A DNA stretch of 64,000 nt from Nematopogon swammerdamellus (Eukaryota; Arthropoda; Insecta; Lepidoptera; Adelidae), in assembly GCA_946902875.1 (NCBI GenBank), contig OX336355.1:18943347-19007346 (forward strand), written 5' to 3'. The position numbers and the translations under genes were made by a program. The notes under the pieces were generated by a model. That model was given only the letters and a program-made list of their open reading frames with translations. It searched no databases and was not told where the DNA came from. This document shows positions 12,101 to 22,896 of the stretch, in pieces (within the stretch, counting starts at the first letter, position 1; every line of letters starts with the position of its first letter).

Positions 12101-15100
12101 AATTGGTTTTTGGTCGGACAAAATCAAAATGATTGAAGCATTACGTATTTACTTACATACTCGTACATAGTTAGGTTGGCTACATCACCTTACACCCTTA
12201 ATGTCAGCCCATTGCACAACTGTAACTAAGTGTCATATCAGTTTGGTCGGTGATCCGCGCTTCAAACTGTACGTTTAGCTGATAGAAGTGACGGGGTCGG
12301 TGAGTGAGTTGCGACTCTCCGCAGCAGCGCGGACAGCGGAGGTGATGCCGGCAGTGATCGCCGGAGGAGAATGTTCGGTCGGTCGGCCCCGGTGGTAGCG
12401 GATGTCGCGTCGCCTCGCGGCTCGCAATCTCAGCTCGCTCCTCCACCTGCCGCCGCGTTCCCACACTCCGGCACCGATGCAAAAAACCTGCGCGAGACGA
12501 GGACGGCGGCCGCGGCGGCGCGGCGCTCTCGCTCGCGCGCGGCAGGGCTGCTGCGATGCGCGCGCGCACATTATATTCTTCTGCTACGAGAATTCGCGAT
12601 CTTAGCGGCCTTTGAGATGTGTTTGGGATGTTTCGGACAAAGACCACTGATGTGGTAACCTTGCGAGATCTAGTTATATTCATATTCCTAGTATGACTAT
12701 GAATAACTAGTATATAGAAATTAATAATTAATATGAGAAGGGAAGTGCCACATTTAAACATTTTTCGAATTTGGAAAAACCTTAACAGGAATTTCCATCC
12801 AAGATAAACATTACATCCAAGGTAATACAAGATAAAATTTAGTATGTAAGTAAACACCCAGCAACGTTTTTTCACATATTAAATACGTAAGTAAGAATAC
12901 ACCTTGAGACATGAACATGAAACAAATAATAAAACAGAAACTTACAACACACAAGCACAACACAAATACAGACGGAAAGAAATAAAGGAGAGAAAGAGAG
13001 AGATAGAAACAGCTGAAAGAGACATACAGTACATACATACAGAGACATACGTCTATGTGAAACTAATCCGAGAACTAATCTTATTATTTTAACATTTCAA
13101 GGTCTAGTTGACTTCGGTCGGTAACGTACAAACAAATACCAAACATCATTCCCATAAAATGACAAACAATAAAGAAAAAAAAAGTAGTTTTTTGTCAAAA
13201 GAATTAATCCAACCATAAAAAATTAACCATCAACAAAAACGGACAAAAGAAAGGAGCAACCCTACGAGTTAAACCCTCTCCTGTATTATTGGCGATTACG
13301 AAAATGCAAGATGGGGCAGAGCGGAGGCTGCGCCGTAATGAAACGAAAATAACGCGAGAGGCATCCGTGGATGCGCCCGCGCACGATGCGAGGATAGTGG
13401 ACCCGACCCGACCGACACCGGGTCCAAATTATACTTCTTCAATAATTTTCATTAGTCCTTCAATCATTAATAACTTTTAAAAGCATTTATTGCACTATAA
13501 TATTTATACAAAATAATCTGGTAAAACTATTGAAAACACACTAAAAGCTCTAAATATTGCACGGAGCGCAAACAAGCGAAGCTGCACGGTTCTCGGAAGC
13601 GCCGAGCGAGGCGTATGTAGTTAAAATTTGCGTGTCCGATAGTATTAAAGTATCCGCGCCGAGATCACGCAGTCTTTTCATTTCTCCCGTGTAATGATAG
13701 GGCGAAAATTATGCAAACCCTTTTTTTACTTAGCGAGTTAATTTTAATCTAATGATTTAAACGCATCGGCGCGATCAGCAACTCGCCGAGTTCTCACGAA
13801 CGTTCGGGCCGATCCGGCGCGCGGCAAAAAACTTGGCCCGCCAAATCCCACGACGTTTCCGGGATTTCGGAGCAAATAGAGGATGCGCAGATGTTCATGA
13901 TCTTTGGAGACAAATATTGCACCGTGTGGTGGGCCGCATTCATCTCGCACGGCGCGGTGGCGGAGGCGAGTCGAGTCTCTACCCTACGGGAAGGTCGATC
14001 TTCTTGTATTTTTGTTGGGCGCTTCTTTTTTTATTATCATCCTTTTTGCTCCCGCTCCCGTCATCTTACCTGCGCCGACAAACGAAGCGCAGCGATGCAC
14101 GAATGTTGTCCCGCGAGATTTATTCCTTGAACCCTTTCATGCGGTGCTGTGGGAGCGTATTTGGAGGCATAATTAAATGCCTTCGATTCGCGGCCGGGAC
14201 ATTCGTGCGGAGTTTTAGTCGCGAGCCTCGGGCTGGGCGCATTGCGGTACCGTTACTTTACCAATCGATACAATATCGAAAGGTTCGGCTACGTGTAGGG
14301 GGATGCCTCCTGCACGCCTCACTGGTTGGTTAATCGGTCATTGGGGCACAAGCAGTGCTGTGTAAAGCGCAGCCTCACACTCCCGCTCTCGACTCTACAT
14401 GTACTGATCGTACATATTAGCAAGCAGTAGAGTAGAGGAGGGGAACTCTGTACGTCGGGAGTCGGTAGTCGCGATCGGCACCCAGTACACCTGTACCCAT
14501 AGCACGAGATTTAACCTACACCGCGTACTACGCTACGCCGTGTTCTCCGCGTCATTTTGTATGGATAAACGAAGTTCGGAAATCTATCACTAGAGCCGCT
14601 GCTCCGTTTGTCCATACAAAATGATGCGGAGAACACGGCGGCGTAGCGTAGTACGCGGTGTAGGTTAAATCTCGTGATAAGGGTACTGTGTGTGATATCG
14701 GCGTAGAACTTCTGATATGTTTTATGACCTTTAATCGATAGATGTTCCGGTCTCGTGTTGTGTGTGCGCCAGTGACGCACTCGAAAAGTCATAAAAAACT
14801 AGAAATGCGGCAAGTGTTCAAAGTCGGCAGATAACCACGAGTGCTCGCACTCCAGCGATACGCGGGGGCTACTTCAGCCCGCAGCGAGCGGCGTAGGAGC
14901 CGCGCGGGCGGGAGTAATAGCCGATACTTAGCTCCTGGCGCCACCGACACTCGAAAACTAAATTGATTTCCTTTGTGAGGCCGCTCGCCTGCCTCCCGAC
15001 ACTCCCGGCCCAGCTCGCACCGACTCGTAAGCCGCCCGCTCTGCCGCAGCCTCCGAAACTGCGGCGTCTAAATTACCTCCCATTTTCAGCCGGCTTTTGT

Positions 15101-18100
15101 TCGGGAGCGCTCTCCCGAGCTAACTCGATTAAGTCCTATCTAGGAATTGCGCCAACTGCCGCTTTGGAGGCGTCTGCCGCCGTCCCCGCGAATCTCTACA
15201 ATCCGAATTAAGGGGATGCTTTTCGGAATCGGATTAAAGCCATAATACGCCGTACGCTTTGTGCTACAAAGGCGGCCCGGTGTATTTACATGTACCGGTT
15301 ATCTTATCGTCTGTGTACATTCGCGAAATTGTTGTAAACATAAATATTTGCGATCCGTCGCGTCTTCCTTTGAGCCGCATTCGACGGAAGCGAAGCTACC
15401 CGCACCCTAACGGTCGCCGAGGCGGTTGGATAGGAGTTTCGTTTGGCCGTGCACTAATGCAAGAATTATTCACTATCTAGCTCCCCTCGTGTGTGCTCAC
15501 GATAAAGGTAAACTACGTGGCCAGCCAAGCGAATACGTTCGCTACGACTGCAGCGCTGCTGGCCCGCTTTACACGCCGCTATACTCTTCAAACGTACTGC
15601 GCGCCCATCGGAGCGTAGCGGAGCGGCAAGCGGGTAACGCTCGCTCTCCTATTTATCCAATGATACATGTATTTGTCTATTTCTTGCGTATACTAACCTA
15701 TGAAGAAAGTTGGAATTTATCACGTACGATAAATCATCCGCCCTTCGTATATTTGTCCTAATGATGCAATCCGTAGAGCGGCAGCGAAGTTCGACAACTA
15801 ATAAATCTGTCTCGACAATGGCGCCTTGCCGCGCGCTGCTCGAATGCAAATCGAAGTTCGCAGAAGCGAGTAAATCATCGTCGCGTTATGTATTCCATCG
15901 TGATTTACGTTTCCCGCGCCGCGTCCCGCGCACTCGCCGCTCCGCGCGCCGCATTCTCTAGTAAAAGTACGTCGGTATTTAATAACGCTCTTACTTAAAA
16001 CTCGCCAAGCGAGATGCGAGAGGTGAAGCTTCGTCCGCACTCCGCGGCCCGTACCGCGTTACTCTCAAAAGCTAACATTCCAAGGAGGTCGGGTCGGCGC
16101 GCGGCCTGCACCTACCTAGATGCGCCGGCGCAGCGCATCGCAGCGGCGTGCCCTCTCCTCTCTCGCGCGCACACACACACGCGCGCGGCCCGCGCAACCT
16201 GTCCGCGCACACCAGCATTGTCACTGAGCGGAAATTGCAAAACATAAGACGCTTTACCAGTACCTACGTCCAAATATGAATGCTGAGGAATAAGCTGCTG
16301 CCTCCCCGAGGGCCCGAGCGTGACCTCGCCGTTGGCGAAACTCTTCGATGCGTCGGGTAACATTTTATTTTCTTTCATTGCAGCTCGCTGTCTACCCGGG
16401 TGCGACGCGGAACACGGCCAGTGCCACAAACCGGATGAGTGCATGTATGTATCTTCTCTTGTCGTAACCCACACTTGCCTACATAAGGTTACTTCTTTTA
16501 CTGAAACGATTTTAAAATGTCTTCATTGATATCAGACGTTTTAAAGATAACCCTACCGACTAGGTTATTTTTTTTGGAAACTGACACGGTTGGCTACATC
16601 CCCTACAACATCCGTGTTGTTAGCCCATAACACCGGGTGAACTTGGTGCCACGTCAGTGCTTCCCTTCGGTCGTGTCGGCTACACTGAACTGGACGGAAA
16701 ACAAACTATTTACATAGCCGTTTCGACCGACCTTTCATTCAGTGCGGTGGTAATGGTAACCCGGGCGGGTTAAACCCTACCACCTAGTAATATAAGAAGG
16801 GAGTCATATCCCTTAGTCGCCTTTTACGACATACACGGGGAGAGATGCAGTGGGGCTATTTTAAAGTACCGGCCCCACACGGTACAAAAATACCACACTG
16901 AATTCTAAGAAAGGATTCTTTCCTGTTGCAGATGCCACAGCGGTTGGGTAGGGCCACTGTGCGACCAGTGCGAGCGGCACCCGGGCTGCGTGCACGGCTC
17001 CTGCCACCGGCCCTGGGACTGCATCTGCGACGAGGGCTGGGGCGGACTGTTCTGCAACCAGGACCTCAACTACTGTACCAACCACCGGCCGTGCCGCAAC
17101 GGCGGCACCTGCCACAACACCGGCCAGGGCTCCTACACGTGCGTCTGCCCGCCCGACTACACCGGCGGCGACTGCGAGCGCGGCCTCCACTCCTGCTCCG
17201 TGGAGCCCTGCCTCAACGGCGGCGCCTGCCGGCCCGACGAGGACGGCCAGCTCTCCTGCTTCTGTCTCGACGACTACGAAGGGGCGCGCTGCGAGACCAG
17301 GGTGGTCACGTGCGCCGACCGCCCCTGCAGAAACGGCGGCACCTGCGACAACAGAGGCTCCGGCTACGTCTGCTCGTGCGGCCCGGGCTTCGCCGGCGCC
17401 GACTGCCAGTTCGAGGCGGACCCCTGCGCCGCCGGGCCGTGCCGCAACGGCGCCACCTGCACGCGCGCCGGCGACTCCTTCAAGTGCACCTGCAGGAACG
17501 GCTTCGAGGGCTCGCGCTGCGAGACCGACGTGGACGACTGCGCCGGAGTTGTCTGCGAGCACGGCGGCACCTGCGTCGACAAGGTTGGCGCGCACCGCTG
17601 CCACTGCGCGCCGGGCTTCGTCGGCGCGCGCTGCGAGACCCGCGTCGACCTCTGCCTCGCCAAGCCGTGCGCCAACGGCGGCGAGTGCTCCATACTCGAC
17701 AACGACTACGAGTGCCGGTGTCGGGCAGGCTTCGCCGGCAAGGACTGCAGTGTCGACGTGGACGAGTGCGCGTCGGCGCCGTGCCAGAACGGCGGCGCGT
17801 GCCGCGACCGGGTGGACGGGTTCGCGTGCGCCTGCGTCGCCGGCTGGAGCGGGAAGACGTGCTCCATGTCGGCCGCCGCCGCCGCCGCGGTCGCGCCGCA
17901 AGTCAGCGAGGACCACTACGGAGAGGTGAAGAGCGCGCCGCCGGCGGAGGAGGGCGGCCTGTCGGCGCGGCACGTCGCGCTCATAGCGGCGCTGTCGGCC
18001 GCCGTGCCGGCGCTGGCGCTCGCCGCCGCCGCCGCGCTCGCGTGCGTCAAGCGGAGACGCAAGCGCGGGCGCGCGGCCGCCGACGCGGAGGCGCGCGCGC

Positions 18101-20196
18101 AGAACGAGCGCAACGCGCAGGCGGGCGGGCGCGTGATCAAGAACACGTGGGGCAAGTGCGCCAACAACGACCCCGCCGAGTGTCAGAACGCGCACAACGC
18201 GAGCGTGGCGGAGGAGTGCGGCAAGGAGGCGCGCGCACACAAGACGCTCAACACGGACAGCGCCGCGCGGCTGCTGGCGGCGCGGCTCGCGGGCCCGCCG
18301 CCCGCCCTGCCGCCGCTCGACCCGCGGCTCAGCCGCCTCTCCGCGGACTCCTACTGCACCGCGAGGTGAGCCTCTACCGACACTACTCGACAACATCACT
18401 GTTCTTCATTTCCCACATCTTCTTAATTTAGTTTGGATTATCCGCACAGATCCATTGAACTATATATTACCGTGAGGAGACATGATTCAGATTCAGATTC
18501 AGATATTTATTTCGCCATAAAGAACACACAACAATAACAATATTACATTGAGACATATGCATATTCAGTATGGTTCGTCATCATTTTTTATGATGTCCCG
18601 TTCAGTAGTGCAATCTATAAGGAAGAATCGGGTAAGAAACCTTACAGAGCTTTTTTTAAATATAGCTTACATACTAAGTTTTCATTATGTTAAATATAAC
18701 ATACTATATCTAAGCAAAAAATTAAAAATACTAAGTCAAAAATATACTCATTAAAAAAGATAATAAAATACAAAACAAAGAACATAGGGTTCAGTCAAGT
18801 TATTAATAAAATTTGTGTTTATGCATATAAACAATTTGAATTATCAAAGTCAGCAGAATTTTTATTTACAGTATAAAAAAAATTCACTTAACTTATAAAA
18901 TGGATTGTCTAAGAGAAATATTTTCAGCTGACTCTGGAACACATTGTCACTATTTATTGATTTTATTGTATCAGGAACATTTTCGTACAATTTGGGTCCA
19001 ATCACGTCAGGGTCTTTTTCAGCCATCGCCGATTTATGCGCAACAGATTTTAAACGCTCTGAGTTACGTGTGTTATAATTATGACTTGCGCCATTTGACT
19101 CAAAAGAATTCATGTTTTTGCGTACATATACCACTACTTCATATATATATAGAGAGCACACCGTTAATATACCAAAGGATTTGAAAAAGTCTCTACAAGA
19201 TGTTGTTCGCGGTACACTGGCTAATACCCTTATCGCTCGTTTTTGCAGTATTAGCACTCTTTCAGCATCGGTTGAGTTACCCCACAGGATTACACCATAC
19301 GACAGTAATGAGTGTACGTACGCATAGTAAGACTGTCTCAAAGCCTCCGGACTGATCAAGCGGCGTAACTCTCTTAGTGCGTAAATACCTCTAGCCATCT
19401 TGTCACATAGTTTGTCTATGTGACTTTTCCAACTTAGAGTTGGGTCAATATAGAACCCTAAAAATCGTATACATGACTGGGAGCCAATAGAGCCGGATGA
19501 ATTCGAAATAGAGAGCTCACGGGGACCACCATACAATAGTATAGTCCTATGCCCATACAATAGTAATACGAACTCAAGAACTCAGTAATGTACTTAATAA
19601 GGTACTGGTCAAAAATAATGCTGAAAAAATTATTCATTCTAACTGGTCTGAAATGAACTAAAATAAAAATAATCGCATTATTTATATATAACATAATGTA
19701 AATTATAGTATGCGATATTCAGTTTACAAATAATTTTTTTATCATTTTAGGTGTTCTCACTATGGTTTGATCACCACTTTAGTGCGGACATTTATTAAGC
19801 TTGTATGGGTCCGTCCTTAATATAAGAGTAAGTCAATGCACAGATGTTGATGTACATTTGCACTTTTTGGAAGAAGTCTTCACGAAGGTATCTTGTTGAA
19901 CTGCATTTGACTAGTTCCAACTACCCAATAATTTTTTTTTATTTGAAAAATTACGTAGCCATAGGACAGATTGGCTTTCACTTCATACCATAATCTTCCT
20001 GACCAGCTATCTATCAGAGTATGTATTGTAGTTAGCAGCAAGTGGCAGCGAGGGAGGAGGCAATGTCCGTCCGGTGCGCTGACTGTGTTTGTTTTGTTGC
20101 AGCGACACTTCCCTGGTGAAGCGGGCGCTGGAGGGCGGGGGGGTGTTCGTGCTGGACGACCACTGCCTGCCGCCCACGTTCGCGACGCAGGTCTAG
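85..20196 (+). CDS. Dl: Delta, Notch ligand (5' end outside window)
   Basis: Type I membrane ligand of the Notch receptor; acts at the cell surface in lateral inhibition. CDS = join(85..145, 9119..9367, 16384..16444, 16932..18365, 20103..20196), 1899 nt, 632 residues plus stop; every junction has GT/AG and matching phase. Seen in order: end of MNNL (GTFSLIVEAWHDTN), DSL domain with six cysteines (YYGPGC, CRPRDDAFGH, GWTGDYC), nine EGF repeats, a transmembrane helix coded by 17971-18048, a KRRRKRGR stop-transfer, a conserved IKNTW motif and a C-terminal ATQV. Nine EGF repeats and the NQDLNYCTNHRPC segment match fly Delta rather than Serrate/Jagged, and no cysteine-rich VWC-like domain is present. 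Signal peptide and N-terminal exons lie upstream of the window. The EGF exon is extremely GC-rich at third positions. Identification is very secure; the start is unknown. Confidence 0.96.
1304..1624 (+). mobile_element. SINE, head 1 + tail A
   Basis: A 321-bp element of a dispersed family with copies at 16568-16885, 53226-53549, and (tail only) 1-39. Head 1 runs from taccgtatggggccggtac through gtcgtaaaaggcgactaagg; tail A runs from ggtagggtttaacccgcccg to ttccataaaaaaaa. It ends in an A-run and encodes no protein, so it is called a SINE. Confidence 0.8.
2778..3645 (+). repeat. Tandem repeat, about 268-bp unit, three copies plus a 73-bp partial
   Basis: The start tctggctgtgaacaattggg recurs at 2778, 2851, 3116 and 3387. 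The first unit is cut to 73 bp; the others are 265, 271 and about 255 bp. Units differ by scattered substitutions and small indels (for example catcat expansion near 3323). The short open frame in it is not preserved between units, so it is noncoding. Confidence 0.9.
9119..9367 (+). CDS. Dl: Delta exon, rest of MNNL plus DSL domain
   Basis: A 249-nt exon with acceptor cgtttcag and donor gtgagt. It encodes the last strands of the MNNL module and the whole DSL domain (coding about 9218-9360) with its six cysteines, the receptor-binding region of Delta/Serrate/LAG-2 ligands. Phase 1 at both ends. The reading continues the 85-145 exon without a stop. Confidence 0.95.
10712..11062 (+). mobile_element. 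SINE, head 1 + tail B
   Basis: Head 1 (taccgaccccac ... gtcgtaaaaggcgactaagg) is joined here to a different tail: aggacaagat..., gcagcaggtgggtcttcgtg, tgatagttatcttgtccg, ggtggtcggtgttgtgctgt and gattactctgcttaccc. The same arrangement recurs at 32330-33080 and, reversed, at 40700-41037; tail fragments are at 50239-50336, 59446-59540 and 61360-61445. Confidence 0.8.
11066..11330 (+). mobile_element. Dispersed lepidopteran-type repeat, noncoding
   Basis: The run aaccggccaagtgcgagtcg, then gactcgcgcac, and the end ggcttccgtacaggatacgg are recognisable from insect, especially lepidopteran, intronic repeats. The family is usually about 250-300 bp and noncoding. It abuts the preceding SINE with about 3 nt between. 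Class not assigned. Confidence 0.6.
14493..14686. repeat. Foldback element in Delta intron 2
   Basis: Arms at about 14493-14573 and 14610-14686 are reverse complements over roughly 70-75 bp (shared core ttaacctacaccgcgtacta), with few mismatches and a loop near 40 nt. The size and structure suggest a MITE-like or hairpin element. No coding potential. Confidence 0.85.
16384..16444 (+). CDS. Dl: Delta exon, EGF repeat 1
   Basis: A 61-nt exon (acceptor tttcattgcag, donor gtatgt) coding PRCLPGCDAEHGQCHKPDEC plus two bases. These join the A of the next exon to give Ile, so the junction reads ECICHSGW, the expected EGF1 core. It is too short to stand out as an open frame but is fixed by phase and homology. 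Confidence 0.93.
16568..16885 (-). mobile_element. SINE, head 1 + tail A, inserted in Delta intron 3
   Basis: An antisense copy: T-run and ggaaactgacacggttggct at the left, ggggctattttaaagtaccg and gccccacacggtac at the right. It fills most of the 487-bp intron between exons 16444 and 16932 and leaves about 46 nt before the acceptor. Confidence 0.85.
16932..18365 (+). CDS. Dl: Delta exon, EGF 1-9, transmembrane and most of tail
   Basis: A 1434-nt exon (acceptor gttgcag, donor gtgagc). It holds the end of EGF1, EGF2-9, a short stalk, the Ala/Leu-rich transmembrane helix (17971-18048), the basic KRRRKRGR anchor and a tail with IKNTW and KTLNTDS motifs shared with fly Delta. EGF3, EGF5 and EGF9 fit the Asp/Asn-hydroxylation consensus CxD/NxxxxY/FxC; EGF8 (CSILDNDYEC) does not. 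The exon is so GC-rich and codon-biased that long open frames also appear in other frames and on the other strand; these are shadows. Confidence 0.96.
18366..20102 (+). other. Dl: Delta intron 4
   Basis: A 1.7-kb AT-rich intron mostly occupied by an antisense LINE fragment (18481-19600). The remaining roughly 500 nt before the last exon are AT-rich and show nothing I can name. Confidence 0.75.
18481..19600 (-). mobile_element. 5'-truncated CR1/jockey-like LINE, RT C-terminal part
   Basis: On the minus strand an open frame at 19560-18862 (232 codons) encodes the region after the palm of a non-LTR reverse transcriptase: FLGFYIDPTLSWKSHID, LRELRRLISPEALRQSYYAY, GVILWGNSTDAERVLILQKR. The frame is intact to its own stop, followed by a 3' UTR ending in about three TGAATC units (plus strand 18484-18507), the short-repeat tail expected of the CR1/L2 type. 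Palm motifs including the catalytic aspartates are absent, so it is inactive. Confidence 0.8.
20103..20196 (+). CDS. Dl: Delta last coding exon with C-terminal ATQV
   Basis: A 94-nt exon after acceptor tgttttgttgcag. The AG left by the previous donor plus C gives Ser, then DTSLVKRALEGGGVFVLDDH, CLPPTFATQV and stop TAG. Phase fits exactly. The final ATQV fits the class I PDZ-ligand pattern (T-x-V at the C-terminus), as in vertebrate Delta-like proteins ending ATEV. Confidence 0.9.
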
Positions 20197-22720
20197 TGAC
20201 GAACCGCGCGCCGCGCGCTGGACTCTTGGAACATTGTTTATTTATTCGTGCGCCAACCTGTACATAGTGTAGTGACGTGTATAGACGGCTAGCTGTTAAG
20301 GTGTATTTATTGCGCGTCGCTGTAAATATTGTGGACGGACACGCCAGTACCGACGACGCTACTTGTGATTTAGACGTATGATAGTGTAACGGGCGGCGGA
20401 GCGACGCGCGCGCACGCTGCGCTCGCCGCGATCTCCTTATGTACGCAGCGCAGCATCGACGCGCCGCCGCAGCCGCCCTCCCCCCACCCCCCTGACAATA
20501 ATTACCTACCTACCGTGCATGCTAACTCTTTCCGTTTGACATTCTGTTCCTAAGATTAGCGAAATCTTTTCTTTTTTTTTCGACGAAGCGGAGGGGTATG
20601 CTTGTGCACTAGATGATAAACGCACGGTAACGACCGCGACACAACAGTTGAGAAAGTGGGCGACCGTATTGTACCGTCGCGGAAAATAAATGTAGAGTGT
20701 TTTCATTTTACGAAGGCACGAGGGGTATGAGGCAGGAAGTGGTGTGAGACCGCGCGGAGCTCAGTAGGGAACGACTCGGTTCGACGGAGCGACGCGGAGA
20801 CGTGTAGAACGTGTGTACCGACCTGGCATCGAGTTCGTTCTCTACTGAGCTCCGCGCGGTCGGCTCTCGCACCACTTCCTACCTCGTACCCCTCGTGCCT
20901 TCTTAAAATGAAAACACTCTACGTCAGTGCCGACACGGTGCCGTGACGTTGCCGTCTAATGCGCAAGCAGCCGTTGGCTGTAGACCCGCTGTTTGGTCGA
21001 CGCGGACCCCCTCCTTGACTATTGGCCGAGACGGTGCGGTCGAGTGAGACTTATCCAAGTTGAAATGTTCCTGTGCGGAGCGAGACGCCGCCGGTGGGCG
21101 CGTCCGCCGTCGCACGTTTGTTCGTAGAGATATTACACCGCGTGCGTAACTTAGTCGGTAGCGATTAATTAACTTCGACGCTGTAGAAATGGAAGTGTCG
21201 AAGCCTAAGTCATTGTGTATAAACACTGCTAAGTATTAAGGACGTAGCGCGCATGTACTCTCCGTTATTATTTAAGTATCCAAGTGACAATATTCCAGTC
21301 ATTAGGCAACATAGGACACAGTATAGTTTACGATTTTTCTATAGGTACTTTCTTTTCACTATTTATTTTTAGAAGTCTCGAAATGACTGTTTATGTTTTG
21401 TCTTCATCTTTTCTGTTGTCGATGGTTGTGTGACACGTGACCTCGGAGCGAGTGCGTTCGTGCAAGTGATGAAGGGACTTGTCGCTCCTCCGAGTTCTAG
21501 TTTCTCTCTCCTTGTCTCGCCTAGTGTAATGTTTGTAGATATAGTGGTAAGGATCTTCGTCGTAGCTCTTATGTTGCCTTTTGAACAAAATTTGTAAGCT
21601 TACAAAAATGAAAGCAACAAAAAAATGTAAAATAATATCACGATATGAATAGACTGATGATCAATAATAAAGTTCTTGTATTTAATTTTGTAAGGTGACA
21701 AATGTAAGTTTAAATTATTTGGAAATAGATTCATATTACTAAACCTAAACAAATTGTACTAATAGTATTCATATTGTAATTTTTGTACTTAAAAATGATC
21801 AAAATTGAATTGTTCTGATCCTTTCATTTTTCTTATTGAAGAAAAATTACAAATGGAATTCTTTTGCTTATTTTAATTAATTTTAATTTGTTGTCCATTT
21901 TTATTACATTTTTAAAGGCACTATTGCTTTATTTTAAATACAAAAAAGCGTGTTTTACAAATTTTATTCCTTTGCAGGTAGATAATGAAATACATTGAGC
22001 CAATTTTTAAGTGAACAATAATTCCATTTGAAACTGTAAACATTCATCTACTTATTCACTTCGGTGAACGTTGTCGTAGTTCAGTTGGGCCGTGCGCGAT
22101 ACATATTTACTTCTCAATAATTATATCAAAATAGAATTTTATTCTTATATATTTTGCAATTTTTTTTTTGCCATTTTATTTTCTATTTCGTTTATTATAA
22201 TTTTCTATGAAAATTATGAGATGCAACTCTTTTCTGTATTAGCTATTTTTATACTATGTATAATAAATAGCTACTATCTAAATGATTGGTTCGTTGACGT
22301 TCTATGTATGTAAATTGATCGAAAGTCCACATAGAAACAATTACGTTGGCTGCAGTCTCTCGCGGGACCGTTCCGTGTGAACTTTCCAAATCAATTTCTA
22401 ATTTATCCAATAAGTCATGTTTTTGTGCAAATATTTACTTTTAAAATGTTTGCCCAAAAAATGTAATTATTGAACATTTTCTGGTACATTTGTGTACTAT
22501 TGAATTCTGAAAGTATTCGAAAAGAAAAATGAAAGAGCACGCAAATCATCAAGATGTAATTTTTTTCAACATAGAATCCTATCGAAATAAAAGTCATTTA
22601 TATTAAAATAATGTATGTCAGATGAGGATTTTTTCTGTATGAATGGTTGATATGAAAAACGTGTATATGTGCAGTGAAGCAATGAAAAGCAAAATGTTAA
22701 TAAAAACAATTGTTTATAAA
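20197..22720 (+). other. Dl: Delta 3' untranslated region (extent inferred)
   Basis: No coding frame is seen after the Delta stop. AATAAA signals lie at 20685-20690, 21666-21671, 22586-22591 and 22699-22704, so several transcript ends are possible; the composition changes from GC-rich to strongly AT-rich after about 21.2 kb. A K-box-like TGTGAT sits at 20364-20369 (weak, a 6-mer). A long hairpin lies at 20692-20922. Where the mRNA really ends cannot be read from sequence alone. Confidence 0.6.
20692..20922. repeat. Long near-perfect inverted repeat (hairpin) in Delta 3' UTR
   Basis: Left arm about 20692-20783 and right arm about 20828-20922 are reverse complements over roughly 90 bp, with a handful of mismatches and one small (about 4-nt) gap; the loop is about 45 nt. 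In the plus-strand transcript this would fold into a long double-stranded stem. It could be a MITE-like insertion or an hpRNA-like structure; no target duplication is clear. Confidence 0.85.
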
Positions 22721-22896
22721 ATATATGCATTCTTTTAATTATTACTTAGCGAACATCATCTACCACTCATTTTCAAATTGAACTTTACAATTGTATAAAA
22801 TTGTATATAATACTAAAATTTTACTCAACGTAGGTACATGATTAAAAAACATTTTAATATTCTAAAAAATTTCCTGTAAGGGAGGTGACATATATC

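Larger units (their letters stand above)
9368..16383 (+). other. Dl: Delta intron 2
   Basis: A 7.0-kb intron with no supported gene. Contents: two repeats back to back (10712-11062 and 11066-11330), simple purine/AC-rich sequence around 12.9-13.05 kb, GC-rich blocks at 12.25-12.6, 13.8-14.2 and 14.8-16.2 kb, and a foldback at 14493-14686. Su(H)-like sites (minus strand) lie at 12458-12465 and 13791-13798. The long open frames at 12.2-12.9 kb span unlike composition blocks and look spurious. Confidence 0.6.

Noticed and set aside
12204..12875. A 223-codon minus-strand frame in Delta intron 2
   Set aside because: Its first half is AT-rich hydrophobic and its second half GC-rich Arg/Pro; the abrupt change and lack of any motif indicate chance.
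16861..18399. A 512-codon open frame on the minus strand across the Delta EGF exon
   Set aside because: It is a shadow: the GC-rich, C/G-ending codons of Delta suppress stops on the other strand. The product is Ala/Arg/Val-rich without domain features, and it runs through a SINE end and an intron.
16926..18431. A 501-codon plus-strand frame over the same exon
   Set aside because: Arg/Pro-rich off-frame shadow of the EGF repeats; the Delta frame has phase-matched splice sites and family homology.
85..20196. Serrate/Jagged instead of Delta
   Set aside because: Only nine EGF repeats, no cysteine-rich domain after them, and the tail motifs IKNTW and the NYCTNHRPC segment match Delta.
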